Shown: positions 28,975 through 38,576 of the stretch, piece after piece | Layout: each line of letters begins with the position of its first letter | How positions within the stretch are numbered: the stretch's first letter is position 1 | NCBI GenBank assembly: GCA_040507035.1 | Contig: JBEVVR010000015.1 | Coordinates: 62,001 to 126,000 of the forward strand | DNA: 64,000 bases | Source: Thiodiazotropha sp040507035 | Lineage (GTDB): Bacteria; Pseudomonadota; Gammaproteobacteria; Chromatiales; Chromatiaceae | Direction: 5' to 3' | Made by a program: the position numbers and the translations under genes | The notes under the pieces: model-generated | What the model saw: the letters and a program-made list of their open reading frames with translations, nothing else | What the model was told of the DNA's origin: nothing | The model's database searches: none

Positions 28975-30092
28975 GCCAGATAAAAATAATGCATGTTATA
29001 GACACTGGAGGACCAGGTGGCGCAGAGAGTGTTTTCTTGAATATAGTCTCGGGTTTAGATAAAAGTAAATTCCAGTCGATACCAGTAATACCCTACAAAG
29101 ACTGGCTATATAACAAGCTTGAAGAGAAGAATCACAAGCCGATAATAATAGATAGCAAGGGTTCATTTAACATACAGTATTTGTATCAGATGTTGAAAGT
29201 TGCGAGAGAAAATAAAGTAGACATAATTCATTCTCATTTATTTGGTTCAAATGTTTATTCGTGTCTATTAAGTGCTCTTACCAGGATACCTGTTATCACT
29301 ACATTTCACGGCTTTGTAGACTTAAGTAATCGAAGCATGATTTATAAAATAAAAATACTAATTATAAACAGGCTCGCAAATGCTATCACTTATGTATCTG
29401 AACAATTAAAAAATCACTATATTTCAAAAGAAGGATTTAATAGTTCTAAATCACTTGTAATATATAACGGAATCACTAAGAGCAATAAGATTGTTAAAAC
29501 GGGTTTTAATTTAAAAGAGCGTCTAGGCATACCAGCTGATTCTATTATTATCGGGTCAGTTGGTAATATCAGACCAGCTAAAGGATATGATACATTACTA
29601 AAAGCTGCCGAGATAACAAGAAAATATCGTACAGATATTAAGTATATTATAATTGGGGGTGCGAGTAGTGATATTATGGAAGAAATGGAGAATAAAAAAA
29701 ACGATATGGAATTAAATGAAACAGTTTATTTTCTTGGCTTTATAGACAATCCGGAAAAGTACTATAGTAATTTCGATATATTCTTATTACCCTCACATTC
29801 AGAAGGTTTCTCACTTTCTTTAGTAGAAGCAATATCTAATAAACTACCTATCATTGCTACAAATAGTGGTGGTCCAAAAGAAATTTTTCATTTATTAAAC
29901 ATGAAGGGTCTGGTCAGTCCTAATTCACCAATAGAATTAGCAGATCATATATTACAAAATGTAGAAATAGATAAGCTTTCTCTTCTGAAGCAACAGAGTG
30001 CTGAGGCCTCAAATCTTTTAGGCGATTACTTTTCTATTGACAGAATGGTACAAGAGTATACAAAATTATACCTATCTCATATAATCCGTTAA
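28971..30092 (+). CDS. Glycosyltransferase family 4
   Basis: GT-B fold, retaining enzyme. The acceptor-side glycine loop is GGPGGAESVFLNIV near the N-terminus, and the donor-side region has GSVGNIRPAKGYDTLLKAA and the E-x7-E type motif in SHSEGFSLSLVEAISNKLPI, followed by ATNSGGPKEI. 373 residues. Cytoplasmic, adding one sugar to a lipid-linked repeat unit. Overlaps the ATP-grasp gene by four bases and so is co-translated with it. The specific sugar cannot be predicted. Confidence 0.88.
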   Translation: MSQIKIMHVIDTGGPGGAESVFLNIVSGLDKSKFQSIPVIPYKDWLYNKLEEKNHKPIIIDSKGSFNIQYLYQMLKVARENKVDIIHSHLFGSNVYSCLLSALTRIPVITTFHGFVDLSNRSMIYKIKILIINRLANAITYVSEQLKNHYISKEGFNSSKSLVIYNGITKSNKIVKTGFNLKERLGIPADSIIIGSVGNIRPAKGYDTLLKAAEITRKYRTDIKYIIIGGASSDIMEEMENKKNDMELNETVYFLGFIDNPEKYYSNFDIFLLPSHSEGFSLSLVEAISNKLPIIATNSGGPKEIFHLLNMKGLVSPNSPIELADHILQNVEIDKLSLLKQQSAEASNLLGDYFSIDRMVQEYTKLYLSHIIR

Positions 30093-30179
30093 TAGTCCCC
30101 AATAATTAATGTTGGCAATTGATTAACCCAATAGCCCACTTTATAATAACAAGAATAATCAATGATTTAGAGTAAACAC

Positions 30180-30590
30180 ATGGTAGCTTACGCAACTCGT
30201 TCATTGGTGATACTTCTAACCGCTATTATCTATGGTTGTGGCGGTGGCGGTGGTGGTGGCGCCAGTAGTGATGGCACTAGCAGTGGTGACATTAGTAACG
30301 ATGTGACTAATGATGGCGTAAATAACAAATCTGTCTCTCTTAGCTGGATACTCCCTGATACACGAGAAGATGGAGAATATTTACAGGTTACTAGTCTACA
30401 AGGTGTCCGGTTCTACTATGGCGAAACTGAAAACGATTTGCAGTTAGTTCTTGATTTGGAAGACATAGGGACTACTGATTATACATTAACTGGTCTAAAA
30501 ACTGGTGAGTACTATTTCGGAATATCGATATATGATAAATTTGGCTTAGAAAGCGATATCTCAAACCTGGTATTGAAAGAAATAATATAG
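30180..30590 (+). CDS. Small lipoprotein with poly-Gly linker and fibronectin-III-like domain
   Basis: 136 residues. The N-terminus is a lipoprotein signal (hydrophobic LVILLTAIIYGC, lipobox Cys about residue 20) immediately followed by a run of seven Gly and then a Ser/Asp/Asn-rich spacer (about 28-50). From about residue 50 SVSLSWILPDTREDG and YTLTGLKTGEYYFGISIYDK form a beta-sandwich of fibronectin type III type. Probably anchored in the outer membrane with the FN3 domain held away by the spacer. It lies 87 bases after a glycosyltransferase. A scaffold or polymer-binding role is possible, but no function is known. Confidence 0.75.
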   Translation: MVAYATRSLVILLTAIIYGCGGGGGGGASSDGTSSGDISNDVTNDGVNNKSVSLSWILPDTREDGEYLQVTSLQGVRFYYGETENDLQLVLDLEDIGTTDYTLTGLKTGEYYFGISIYDKFGLESDISNLVLKEII

Positions 30591-30977
30591 CCATGGATCC
30601 AGGCTTTCAATAAATAGCCATGAGTTCACAAATCAACACCCTTTGCGAATTACATTAATTACATCATAAGTGCTCTGGGCCTTTTCCCTCTTCCCAATCG
30701 CTGTGTCCTTTCGACTTGTTGTTTCTCAGCAAGCACTGTTTTGAATTATCCGTTAATTACTACACGATATTTATATACTTCTGGCCAGGTATACAGTGAT
30801 AATGCATCATGAATTGAGCTCTGAGTTTTTTACAGTCACGCATTATACGTAGACTTCATCTTTATATAGAACATCGTTATGATCTTATAGTAGATTACTC
30901 TTGGTTTGAATTAGCGACTTATTTTCTAGGCCCACTGACTGATTAACTATTAAAAAGCATGTCTTTGAGAAAAAACC
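30591..30977. other. Intergenic region of 387 bases
   Basis: Between the lipoprotein and the next glycosyltransferase. A few stretches are less AT-rich (around 30675-30735), which might be remains of older DNA, but I see no protein homology, no clear promoter and no terminator-type hairpin. Confidence 0.35.
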
Positions 30978-32141
30978 ATGAAGATACTTCACCTGATCGA
31001 TAGCGGAGGAATATATGGCGCGGAAAAAATGCTCATTAGTCTTACTGAAGAGCAAAAGCTCGCCGGACATCATCCTTTAATCGGTAGTATCAGAGAGCCT
31101 GGTAGTTCAAGTAAGCCGTTAGAACTGGAAGCCCAAAAAGAAGGGATTGATGTTATAACATTTGATATGAAAAAAGGTTTTAACCTGGTTGCCGCATTTA
31201 AAATAGTACAATATGCGAAAAATAATAATGTCGATATACTTCATTCGCATGGATACAAAACTAATATATTAATTGGTTTATTACCATCTTTATTTCGCAA
31301 AATCCCTATGCTGTCAACCCTACATGGATGGACCAATACTGGCGGTTTCACAAAAATCCGTTTGTATGATGAGTTAGATGCATTTGCTCTGAGGTTTGTC
31401 GATAAGGTCATATTGGTAAATCGGACTATGCTGGTTAAAAAACAAATAAAGAGAATACCAGCTAAAAAAATAGCTGTTATTAACAATGGCGTGACAATAA
31501 ACACAAGCAAATTATCAACTATTCCACATGATCAGCTCATAGATATTTGCTTTTCCGATCAAGTGGTAAAAAATAAATTAAAATCATCTATAAAACATTC
31601 AAGAATTATTGCATCAATAGGACGCTTGTCACATGAAAAAGGATTCTTAACCCTCATCGAGGCACTTCGTATTTTACATAAAGAGCATAATCACAAGTTT
31701 ACGTTACTAATAGTAGGAGAGGGTGAAGACAGGAAAACTCTTGAAAAAGAGGCTGCTAGGCACGGCCTGTCGGAATATTTGATATTAACTGGTTATATAG
31801 ATGATGCTTTTCGAATACTACCTTTAGTGGATTACTATGTCATTTCATCAATTACTGAAGGGCTACCCATTACTCTCCTTGAGGCCATGAGTTTAGAAGT
31901 GCCTATTATTGCCACAGAAGTGGGCGGTATACCTGATGTACTTGAAAATGGTAAAGATTCACTGCTCATCAAACCAAATGATGCTAACGCTATTGCAGAT
32001 TCTATCCTTAAGCTCATTGAGAATCCCAACCTTGCCAAAGACATTACAGAGCGCTCTAAAGCTAAGGTGGTAAATGAATATAGTAGTAAGGCAATGGCAA
32101 ATAACTATATGAATGTTTACACAGAATTCTGTAACTCGTAA
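30978..32141 (+). CDS. Glycosyltransferase family 4
   Basis: GT-B enzyme of 387 residues. N-terminal IDSGGIYGAEKMLISLTEEQ is the acceptor-side glycine loop; HSHGYKTNILIGLL follows. The donor-side half has IASIGRLSHEKGFLTLIEAL, LLIVGEGEDRKTLEKEA and the E-x7-E motif in SSITEGLPITLLEAMSLEVP. Likely cytoplasmic. Apparently a single-gene unit with long flanking gaps. The reading frame continues open for 38 codons after the TAA (see findings). Confidence 0.88.
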   Translation: MKILHLIDSGGIYGAEKMLISLTEEQKLAGHHPLIGSIREPGSSSKPLELEAQKEGIDVITFDMKKGFNLVAAFKIVQYAKNNNVDILHSHGYKTNILIGLLPSLFRKIPMLSTLHGWTNTGGFTKIRLYDELDAFALRFVDKVILVNRTMLVKKQIKRIPAKKIAVINNGVTINTSKLSTIPHDQLIDICFSDQVVKNKLKSSIKHSRIIASIGRLSHEKGFLTLIEALRILHKEHNHKFTLLIVGEGEDRKTLEKEAARHGLSEYLILTGYIDDAFRILPLVDYYVISSITEGLPITLLEAMSLEVPIIATEVGGIPDVLENGKDSLLIKPNDANAIADSILKLIENPNLAKDITERSKAKVVNEYSSKAMANNYMNVYTEFCNS

Positions 32142-32743
32142 GCCGTCACACTGGAGGTCCCCAATACGGTTCAGCTATTAACTAATATTGGAAGACTCAT
32201 CCAAGATCAAATCAACCACCTACCTAATCAGTTCAATCTACCGATTTATAAATATATAACTTCCTGATCAGAGGATCCCACCTCATCCGAGACGGACAAA
32301 ACTGAAATAGTGTTGAAATCTTTCAAAAAATACCACCTGGACACGGTTTTCTAATCACTTCTCTTATTGTTATGATTATTTTCACGTCCATTGCTTTATA
32401 GTTATAATAAAGTGTAATTTAATATAACCAATCTGATTGACTTTAATTAACTACATCTTTAAGGTACCCATCTATCTGATGATGGTTTGAATCTGTTTTT
32501 TTATTATCGATACAGTTATCTGCAAGCTTGCTTTAATATGATATTCATGTGTTGAATTGTTTACTTTTTTTTAATTTTTTGAAGGCTTTTCATCTGGCCC
32601 TACTATCCCGGGATGGCACAAAAGATTCTTAGTTCTATCAGTTCACTTTACGCTAGAATAACAACTAGTCTAAAAGTGAAATTTTCCACTATTTCACGCA
32701 ATTATATAATTGCTATTTATACTTATTTATTGGTCTTGCAATA
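32142..32743. other. Intergenic region of 602 bases with an open in-frame tail
   Basis: Directly after the glycosyltransferase stop, the same frame stays open to a TGA near 32267 and reads, in part, LEVPNTVQLLTNIGRLIQDQ. There is no start codon, and I do not recognise the peptide, so it may be the tail of a lost gene. The rest is very AT-rich; the promoter of the flippase gene should lie in its last part. No terminator seen. Confidence 0.35.
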
Positions 32744-34183
32744 ATGACAAAAATCAGCAAAACACTGTCACACAGTAGTATTTACCTTGCAGGTAGTATT
32801 ATGCAGCGTAGTGTAAGTCTTATTATGCTGCCAATATACACAAGATACTTAACACCAACAGACTATGGTGTTATTGAATTGTTATCTTTACTGCTAGATT
32901 TTATAGGAATTGTTTTAGGCTTACGAGTTAGTCAAGCCATATTTAGATTTTACTCACATTATGAATCTAAGCGTGATAAAAATGAATTAATTTCTACCGC
33001 AATAATATTAGTAGGCCTTTTAAATGTATTAGGCTATTGCATAATATTTATCGGCTTAGATTTTTTTACAAACATACTATTTGGTGACATCGATTATAAG
33101 CACTTTGTTGCCCTTTTTTCTTTAACTATTCTTGGCCAAGGTTTCATTGAGATACCGATGACCTATGTACGAGCTCAACAAAGACCTTGGCTATTCGTTG
33201 CTTTTAGTTTTCTAAAATTATTATTACAACTATCATTAAATATTTATTTCATTGTGTTCTTAGATATGCATGTCATGGGAGTGGTTCTCAGTGCATTAAT
33301 AACAACAGTCGTTATGGCAATATTACTCGGTGGATATACATTTTACATAACTGGTATCCACCTTTCTAAAGACAAAGCAAAAGAACTAACTCTATTTTCG
33401 GTTCCTGAAGTATTAACTGGAATAATTACATTCTATATTACATTTGGCGACCGATACTTTCTACGGGAATTTTATAGCTTACACGATGTTGGGATATATT
33501 CACTAGGATACAAGTTTGGCTTTATTTTTATTTTTCTCGTTGTTCAACCCTTTCAGAATATATGGGACTCAGAAAAGTATAACGTTTTAAAACAGGCAGA
33601 TGCGAAATATCATTATAAGGAGATGTTTATAAAATATAACATAGTAATATTTTTGGTCATTGTCGGGCTATGTGTCTACGTAAAAGACCTTTTAGTAATC
33701 ATGTCTGATAAAGAGTTTTGGCCTGCTAGTAAAATTGTTCCAATCATACTAGCAGCATATGTTACAAATGCATGGGCGTCATATTTAAATTTTGGGATAT
33801 TACTCAACAAGAAAACGATTGAGATTACTTATGCTACATTGATTTCGGCAGTAGCTATCACTGCAGGATATCTTGTATTAATACCATTGTATGGAGGCAT
33901 GGGTGCTGCGTGGGCAGCGCTTATAGCCTTTTCTATTCGTTGTATTTGGGTTTATTTTAGAGCAAAGCGAATGTACGACATGGGTATTGAGTGGTCAAGT
34001 GTATTTATACTATCTTTAGTTGCACTAGTTGCAGCGATTGCTTCATCTTTTACCCCTAGCCACATTTATACTTCACTATTTTTGAATACCTGTATTTTCC
34101 TTTCTTATTGTGCTTTTCTACTACTGACACCGCAATTTTCAAAAAGGTGCAAACCTGTACTTGAAGCGATATTAAAAAAATAA
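32744..34183 (+). CDS. Wzx-type polysaccharide flippase (MOP superfamily)
   Basis: 479 residues with about 12-14 hydrophobic segments spread over the whole chain, and the N-terminal pattern LSHSSIYLAGSIMQRSVSLI then LPIYTRYLTPTDYGVIELL that is typical of Wzx/RfbX exporters. It should flip the undecaprenyl-linked repeat unit to the periplasmic side, where the O-ligase-like and modifying enzymes of the locus act. It is the only flippase candidate in the locus. Very AT-rich. Confidence 0.87.
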   Translation: MTKISKTLSHSSIYLAGSIMQRSVSLIMLPIYTRYLTPTDYGVIELLSLLLDFIGIVLGLRVSQAIFRFYSHYESKRDKNELISTAIILVGLLNVLGYCIIFIGLDFFTNILFGDIDYKHFVALFSLTILGQGFIEIPMTYVRAQQRPWLFVAFSFLKLLLQLSLNIYFIVFLDMHVMGVVLSALITTVVMAILLGGYTFYITGIHLSKDKAKELTLFSVPEVLTGIITFYITFGDRYFLREFYSLHDVGIYSLGYKFGFIFIFLVVQPFQNIWDSEKYNVLKQADAKYHYKEMFIKYNIVIFLVIVGLCVYVKDLLVIMSDKEFWPASKIVPIILAAYVTNAWASYLNFGILLNKKTIEITYATLISAVAITAGYLVLIPLYGGMGAAWAALIAFSIRCIWVYFRAKRMYDMGIEWSSVFILSLVALVAAIASSFTPSHIYTSLFLNTCIFLSYCAFLLLTPQFSKRCKPVLEAILKK

Positions 34184-34317
34184 ATATTGAAATAATAATT
34201 ATAGCAAAATATTTACAAGACAGGATCCTAAACAATTTAAAACCACTATTAATTTATAGTAGGTTTTTTATTGTAGTGACATAGTTATTTTTGCCACCTG
34301 ATTATGGTTGATATTAT

Positions 34318-34615
34318 CACCTTAGACGATAAACAGGTTAACAAATGGCAAAGGCGCGTAGGATATTTAGTCTGGTATTTAAGCTTGCGTCAGCACAACT
34401 GATCGTCGACCAGCAAAACTCAATCAGCGCTTATTCAGCGTTTATATCAAGAGAGCTATCCAGTGAATCAGCTGTGTTGCGTGTTCGGCGTTCACCGCAG
34501 CTGTCAACGAACGACACGCCATGTGCAGGCGATATCATCTATACTTGCACCGGGCGGCGTTGGGCATACCTGGCCATCGTGCTTGATCTATTTGCTCGAT
34601 AACCAGATGGGAATG
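34318..34615 (+). pseudogene. Remnant of an IS3-family transposase (OrfB)
   Basis: Two frames carry pieces of an IS3-type transposase. One reads YQESYPVNQLCCVFGVHRS (around 34445-34500), like the start of OrfB with its LCRVLGVSRS pattern; another reads CAGDIIYTCTGRRWAYLAIV followed by LDLFAR (to 34602), the start of the DDE catalytic core around the first Asp. Between and after them the gene is frameshifted and truncated, and no inverted ends are visible. An inactive relic, marking past transposition in the island. Confidence 0.75.
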
Positions 34616-34649
34616 ACCTGACAACTACAAATACCAATTACAATACCTT

Positions 34650-35708
34650 TTATAGATCTATATATTTTCTGATCAATGGTCCAAGTTGATTGGCTAATCT
34701 TAATGGAAGTTTTGTCCATGCTTCCTGTATATAACCTTTACTGGATATACCGCTCTGTTTGTTATTATTATTTTCTTGCATATCTATTTTATACCAATCG
34801 ATTGGATAGGGCTTTGCGCCCCATTGAGCTTTAAATTTATAAGTACCTTCATTTAAAGATGATCTTCCAAAATCAAAGTACCTTAACCCGGCATCACTTG
34901 AATACTTTAAAGCATTCCAATACATCAACATATTTGGAGAGAGTTTATTGTATTTTTGCAAGGTTGAGGCCCATGGTATGGAAATTTTATCCCCTAATTT
35001 TAACAAAATACAACCTGCTATAACGTTTCCTTCAAACTCAACAAGGCCAATTTTTACACGATTTTCATAATTTTTAATCAGAAATCTAAACCAATCATAT
35101 GAGTGTGTTGGTGATCCTAACCTCAACATATTATTACTAAACACATTGTAAAATTTTATCAGATCTATATCTGTTCCCCACCTGAAAACACAACCATTTT
35201 TTTCCGCTTTACGTATTTGGCTCCTGAGTTTTGATTTGAATCCAGCTAGTAAAATTTCAGAATTTTGAGGAAGCTCTAATATCATTCTTACTTTATTTGT
35301 CGATAACAATTTTATTTTATCGTTAGTAAAATCGTGCTCTACAGGACCCCTGAGGTATATATTTTTGATGTCTAGTTCTTTACTTAAATCAAACAATCTT
35401 GAAATGATAGTGTCTTGAACTACTTTGTTGTCACAGAGAAGATTACCTATGTCACAATAGGGTAGTGCTGTTAAAGAGTTTATTAATAATGGCAGTTTAA
35501 TGTGAACCAACGGCAATAAGCCCACTACCACTCCATTGTTTTCTGCTAGCAGATAATAAGTCTTATGCTTATAAGATGCTTCTATAGCATCTTTCCATGC
35601 GAATAAATGATATGGCCAAGCGTAAACGTTATTTGAAACATAATCATCCCATTTTTGTCGGTCACTGGTATCAGCTATTTTTACATCAAACATTTTATTT
35701 ATTTCCAA
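34650..35708 (-). CDS. FemAB-like protein, exosortase (PEP-CTERM) system type
   Basis: GNAT-fold protein of the FemAB/peptidoglycan-bridge type, 352 residues. The conserved stretch around residues 145-160 (SKLRSQIRKAEKNGCVFRWG), then HSYDWFRFL, and the C-terminal block YFDFGRSSLNEGTYKFKAQW match the FemAB-type proteins found in XrtA loci. Known Fem proteins use aminoacyl-tRNA to add amino acids to an amine; this member may aminoacylate a sugar, but substrate evidence is lacking. Monocistronic, minus strand, between an IS relic and the O-ligase gene. Confidence 0.8.
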   Translation of the reverse strand: MEINKMFDVKIADTSDRQKWDDYVSNNVYAWPYHLFAWKDAIEASYKHKTYYLLAENNGVVVGLLPLVHIKLPLLINSLTALPYCDIGNLLCDNKVVQDTIISRLFDLSKELDIKNIYLRGPVEHDFTNDKIKLLSTNKVRMILELPQNSEILLAGFKSKLRSQIRKAEKNGCVFRWGTDIDLIKFYNVFSNNMLRLGSPTHSYDWFRFLIKNYENRVKIGLVEFEGNVIAGCILLKLGDKISIPWASTLQKYNKLSPNMLMYWNALKYSSDAGLRYFDFGRSSLNEGTYKFKAQWGAKPYPIDWYKIDMQENNNNKQSGISSKGYIQEAWTKLPLRLANQLGPLIRKYIDL

Positions 35709-35961
35709 TGTCGTTATTATTTTTATAAACTAATCATGAATTTCTCATATATGGCACATGATTTTAATGCTTTAACTTATGCATTTTTATCATAACAACA
35801 ATTATCACTATGACTAAGGGCATCTGTATCTGGTATTTTCCAATATGTTAACTAGGCAGGCATGGTTTGAATAATATTGGGTTAAATTAGAATATCTGTG
35901 TGATTAGAACGTTGATGCTATCTTAATCATAAAAGATTGCTAGTGGCATTTATAACTATTT

Positions 35962-37257
35962 TTATTGAAAATATCTAGCTCGTTTATTAACAATTTCCTT
36001 CTCTTTTTGAGTTTCAGACTTTACTGTTTGTCTAGCAGTATTGTAAAAACTTACTGTCAGTGCAGCATGAATCCAAAAATATGGGTAATACAAGACTGTG
36101 ACAAAAAAACCACTTGCGAGAAATCCTAGAAGTGCGGCATCAAAGCCGTATGACATAAATCGGTTGAACCGATCATCACCATTGTATTTTCTTATTTTTG
36201 ATGTCAAATGGAAGCAGCCTATTATCATAAAAATAAAGACAATCAAGCCAGAATAACCGAGCTCACTGCCACACTGTACAAAAATATTATGTACCAGTAA
36301 GGTCCCTTGATCCTCTAAATCATATATGAAACTATCATAATATTCTGGCCAGGCATTAAAACCCACACCAAGGAAAGGATACCTGTTCATCGCTTCAATA
36401 CCATCTTCCCATCTTTCAAGCCGATGTAACGAAGTTCTGTCTTCACCTGATGCCTGAAATCTTTCTTTTGATTCTTCTGGAATAAGCTCTATGACTACTA
36501 TTGATGAGATAATGTAAAAGATAATTGTGTAGATAAATAACTTTTTGCTGGTTAATAATGGACGAAGGCAAGCTAATGCCAAACCTAATAACGCACCGCG
36601 AGATGAAGACGCGATGATGGTTCCAATACCTGTTATCGGCATTAACGTTAAAATATAGAACCATAGTTTTGATAAATGTTTATGAATTGAAAAGATAAAC
36701 GCTACAGCCAGCGGCACAAAAATACACATTTGTATGCCCACTTCACCGGAGTTGTGGAACCATCCTGGCGCACCTGTAACACCCCAACTGCGGAACTGAA
36801 AACCTCTGAGCGCCCATGATAAAGCACCATGCTGTGACATTTTGAAAGAAAATAATAAAAATATAAACAAAAAAAGAAAAAACCTTTTTTTATTATTTAC
36901 AAGTATAATTATTAAATAGTAAATCAAAAACCAGGAAAAAAAAGAGCCTAAACTATTTAATGAAGCTTCTTGATTTAAGCTAAATATACTCGACAATATA
37001 ACGATTAATGCATATATATTGAGGAGCTTGTTTACTGGATTACCTGGTATTTTTATATTATTTAAATTAAAACCAATAGCCAAAATACTAAAAATAATTG
37101 TCAATTGGCTCCATGGTAATATATCTATTGCCGGGTATATAGATTGCGGTCTGACATATTCGAAAAAAAGATATAAGCATATCATCAAAAAACCTAACCC
37201 TTCGGTTTTGAAAGTTCTGATGATTTCGCTTATTTGTAATTTGTATAATTTTTCCAC
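35962..37257 (-). CDS. O-antigen ligase-like membrane protein, exosortase A-associated
   Basis: 431 residues with about 11 hydrophobic segments and the N-terminal sequence LYLFFEYVRPQSIYPAIDIL, a hallmark of the exosortase A-associated O-glycosylation ligase group. A large periplasmic loop (about 265-310) carries ERWEDGIEAMNRYPFLGVGFNAWPEY (split here: RWEDGIEAMNRYPF and LGVGFNAW), the region where Wzy_C-type ligases hold their active site. It could polymerise repeat units or transfer glycan to a protein or lipid acceptor. Confidence 0.82.
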   Translation of the reverse strand: MEKLYKLQISEIIRTFKTEGLGFLMICLYLFFEYVRPQSIYPAIDILPWSQLTIIFSILAIGFNLNNIKIPGNPVNKLLNIYALIVILSSIFSLNQEASLNSLGSFFSWFLIYYLIIILVNNKKRFFLFLFIFLLFSFKMSQHGALSWALRGFQFRSWGVTGAPGWFHNSGEVGIQMCIFVPLAVAFIFSIHKHLSKLWFYILTLMPITGIGTIIASSSRGALLGLALACLRPLLTSKKLFIYTIIFYIISSIVVIELIPEESKERFQASGEDRTSLHRLERWEDGIEAMNRYPFLGVGFNAWPEYYDSFIYDLEDQGTLLVHNIFVQCGSELGYSGLIVFIFMIIGCFHLTSKIRKYNGDDRFNRFMSYGFDAALLGFLASGFFVTVLYYPYFWIHAALTVSFYNTARQTVKSETQKEKEIVNKRARYFQ

Positions 37258-37982
37258 TATTCACCAACATTTATCATAAATTCATATTTTATTTTTGGCA
37301 TTTTACAGTATTAACGAAAAATTATTATATTATTGAATGTGCAATTGTAAATATTGTGTCTTTTATTAGTATTTTTCACTGCCAAATCGTTAACCCCACT
37401 GTTTTTACTATTTAATACTTATTCTTTTCGTAATTTATGATTGATTTCATTGGCACTTTGAGAGAGTAAAAATAATAATTGTCACGTCACTAATTTCGCC
37501 ACCAAATTAGTTAGTATTAGCTGTAACTAAGAGCTGGCCACCCTATCATGAGATGCAATTTTACTACAAAAATGTAGCTGTTCAGATATAGTGTTTACCC
37601 ATCCGCATGACACTATTAACAGTATTCAAATAGAGTTTACTTTCCCGGTCAAGTGATTTTTTACCTCAACTATCATTTCAATCATGTTCTAAAATTCAAC
37701 AATTACTTCATAGGTGTTGCTATAAATAAACTAAGCTTTATCTTGAGTGTTGTTCCTATAGCAAATCACATACTAGCCTACCTGATGTACTTAATATATA
37801 CAGTCTTCTATGCATTTTTTTCCTTAGTTTTTTATTGTGGTCATAATTAATTGCATTATACAGATTGGGTCGAAGATCCTTGTTTTGCACAATACTCCAG
37901 TTGATAGCATTTGCTGGGCTGATAGAATACCGATGATAATATATATGACCTAGATACACTCGCCTGATAGAGAGAGGCTCTC
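37258..37982. other. Intergenic region of 725 bases
   Basis: Divergent gap between the O-ligase and acyltransferase genes. Two short opposing open frames (65 and 67 codons, 37653-37959) overlap each other, lack ribosome sites and show no recognisable protein, so I do not call them genes. Promoters for both neighbours should lie here. Nothing else is identifiable. Confidence 0.4.
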
Positions 37983-38576
37983 ATGTCTGAAAAGATTAGT
38001 ATTATCTATTTAATAAAACGGTTCTTTTGGGATCTCGCAGATAAAAATGTACGCGTATACTATGGTTACTGGTTCATTTCACAAATTCCAGGCTTGTTTG
38101 GTAACAATCTTAGAGGAAGATATCTATCAAAACGTTTTAAATCTTCAGGTAGCAACTTAAATGTAAGTCCAGGAGTACGATTCCGGTCAATTGAGAATCT
38201 TATCGTCGGTGACAATGTGGAAATCGGCTACGATAACTTTATCCAAGCATTGGGGGGAGTCACAATCGGTAATAATGTGATGCTTGCTCCTGGCGTTAAA
38301 ATTTGGAGTGTTAATCACAATTACAAAGATAAGTCACGCAGGATACAGGATCAGGAGCTATCGCTTGCTCCCGTCACGCTTGGCAATGACATTTGGATCT
38401 CCTCAAATGCATTTATCGCCCCTGGTGTTAATTTACCAGATGGCGTCGTTGTTGGAGCAGGAGCCGTGGTTGGTATTAAACAATACCCGCCATACTCAAT
38501 CATTGCTGGCAATCCTGCACGGGTCATCGGAAAACGCGAAGATCTGGAAAATACCGATGTTGAGAAGAGTGACTGA
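37983..38576 (+). CDS. Hexapeptide-repeat acyltransferase (WbbJ/maltose O-acetyltransferase-like)
   Basis: 197 residues. The C-terminal two thirds form a left-handed beta-helix with repeats such as NLIVGDNVEIGYDNF, VTIGNNVMLAPGVKIWS, then VNHNY, where the His is the expected catalytic base, and VTLGNDIWISSNAFIAPGVN to the closing IIAGNPARVIGKRE. This is the xenobiotic/sugar O-acyltransferase class using acetyl-CoA. AGAGAGG precedes the ATG. Likely O-acetylates a sugar of the polymer. Confidence 0.87.
   Translation: MSEKISIIYLIKRFFWDLADKNVRVYYGYWFISQIPGLFGNNLRGRYLSKRFKSSGSNLNVSPGVRFRSIENLIVGDNVEIGYDNFIQALGGVTIGNNVMLAPGVKIWSVNHNYKDKSRRIQDQELSLAPVTLGNDIWISSNAFIAPGVNLPDGVVVGAGAVVGIKQYPPYSIIAGNPARVIGKREDLENTDVEKSD

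Noticed and set aside
37653..37959. Two overlapping opposite open frames of 65 and 67 codons in the gap before the acyltransferase gene
   Set aside because: No ribosome sites, AT-driven composition, mutually overlapping and no recognisable protein.
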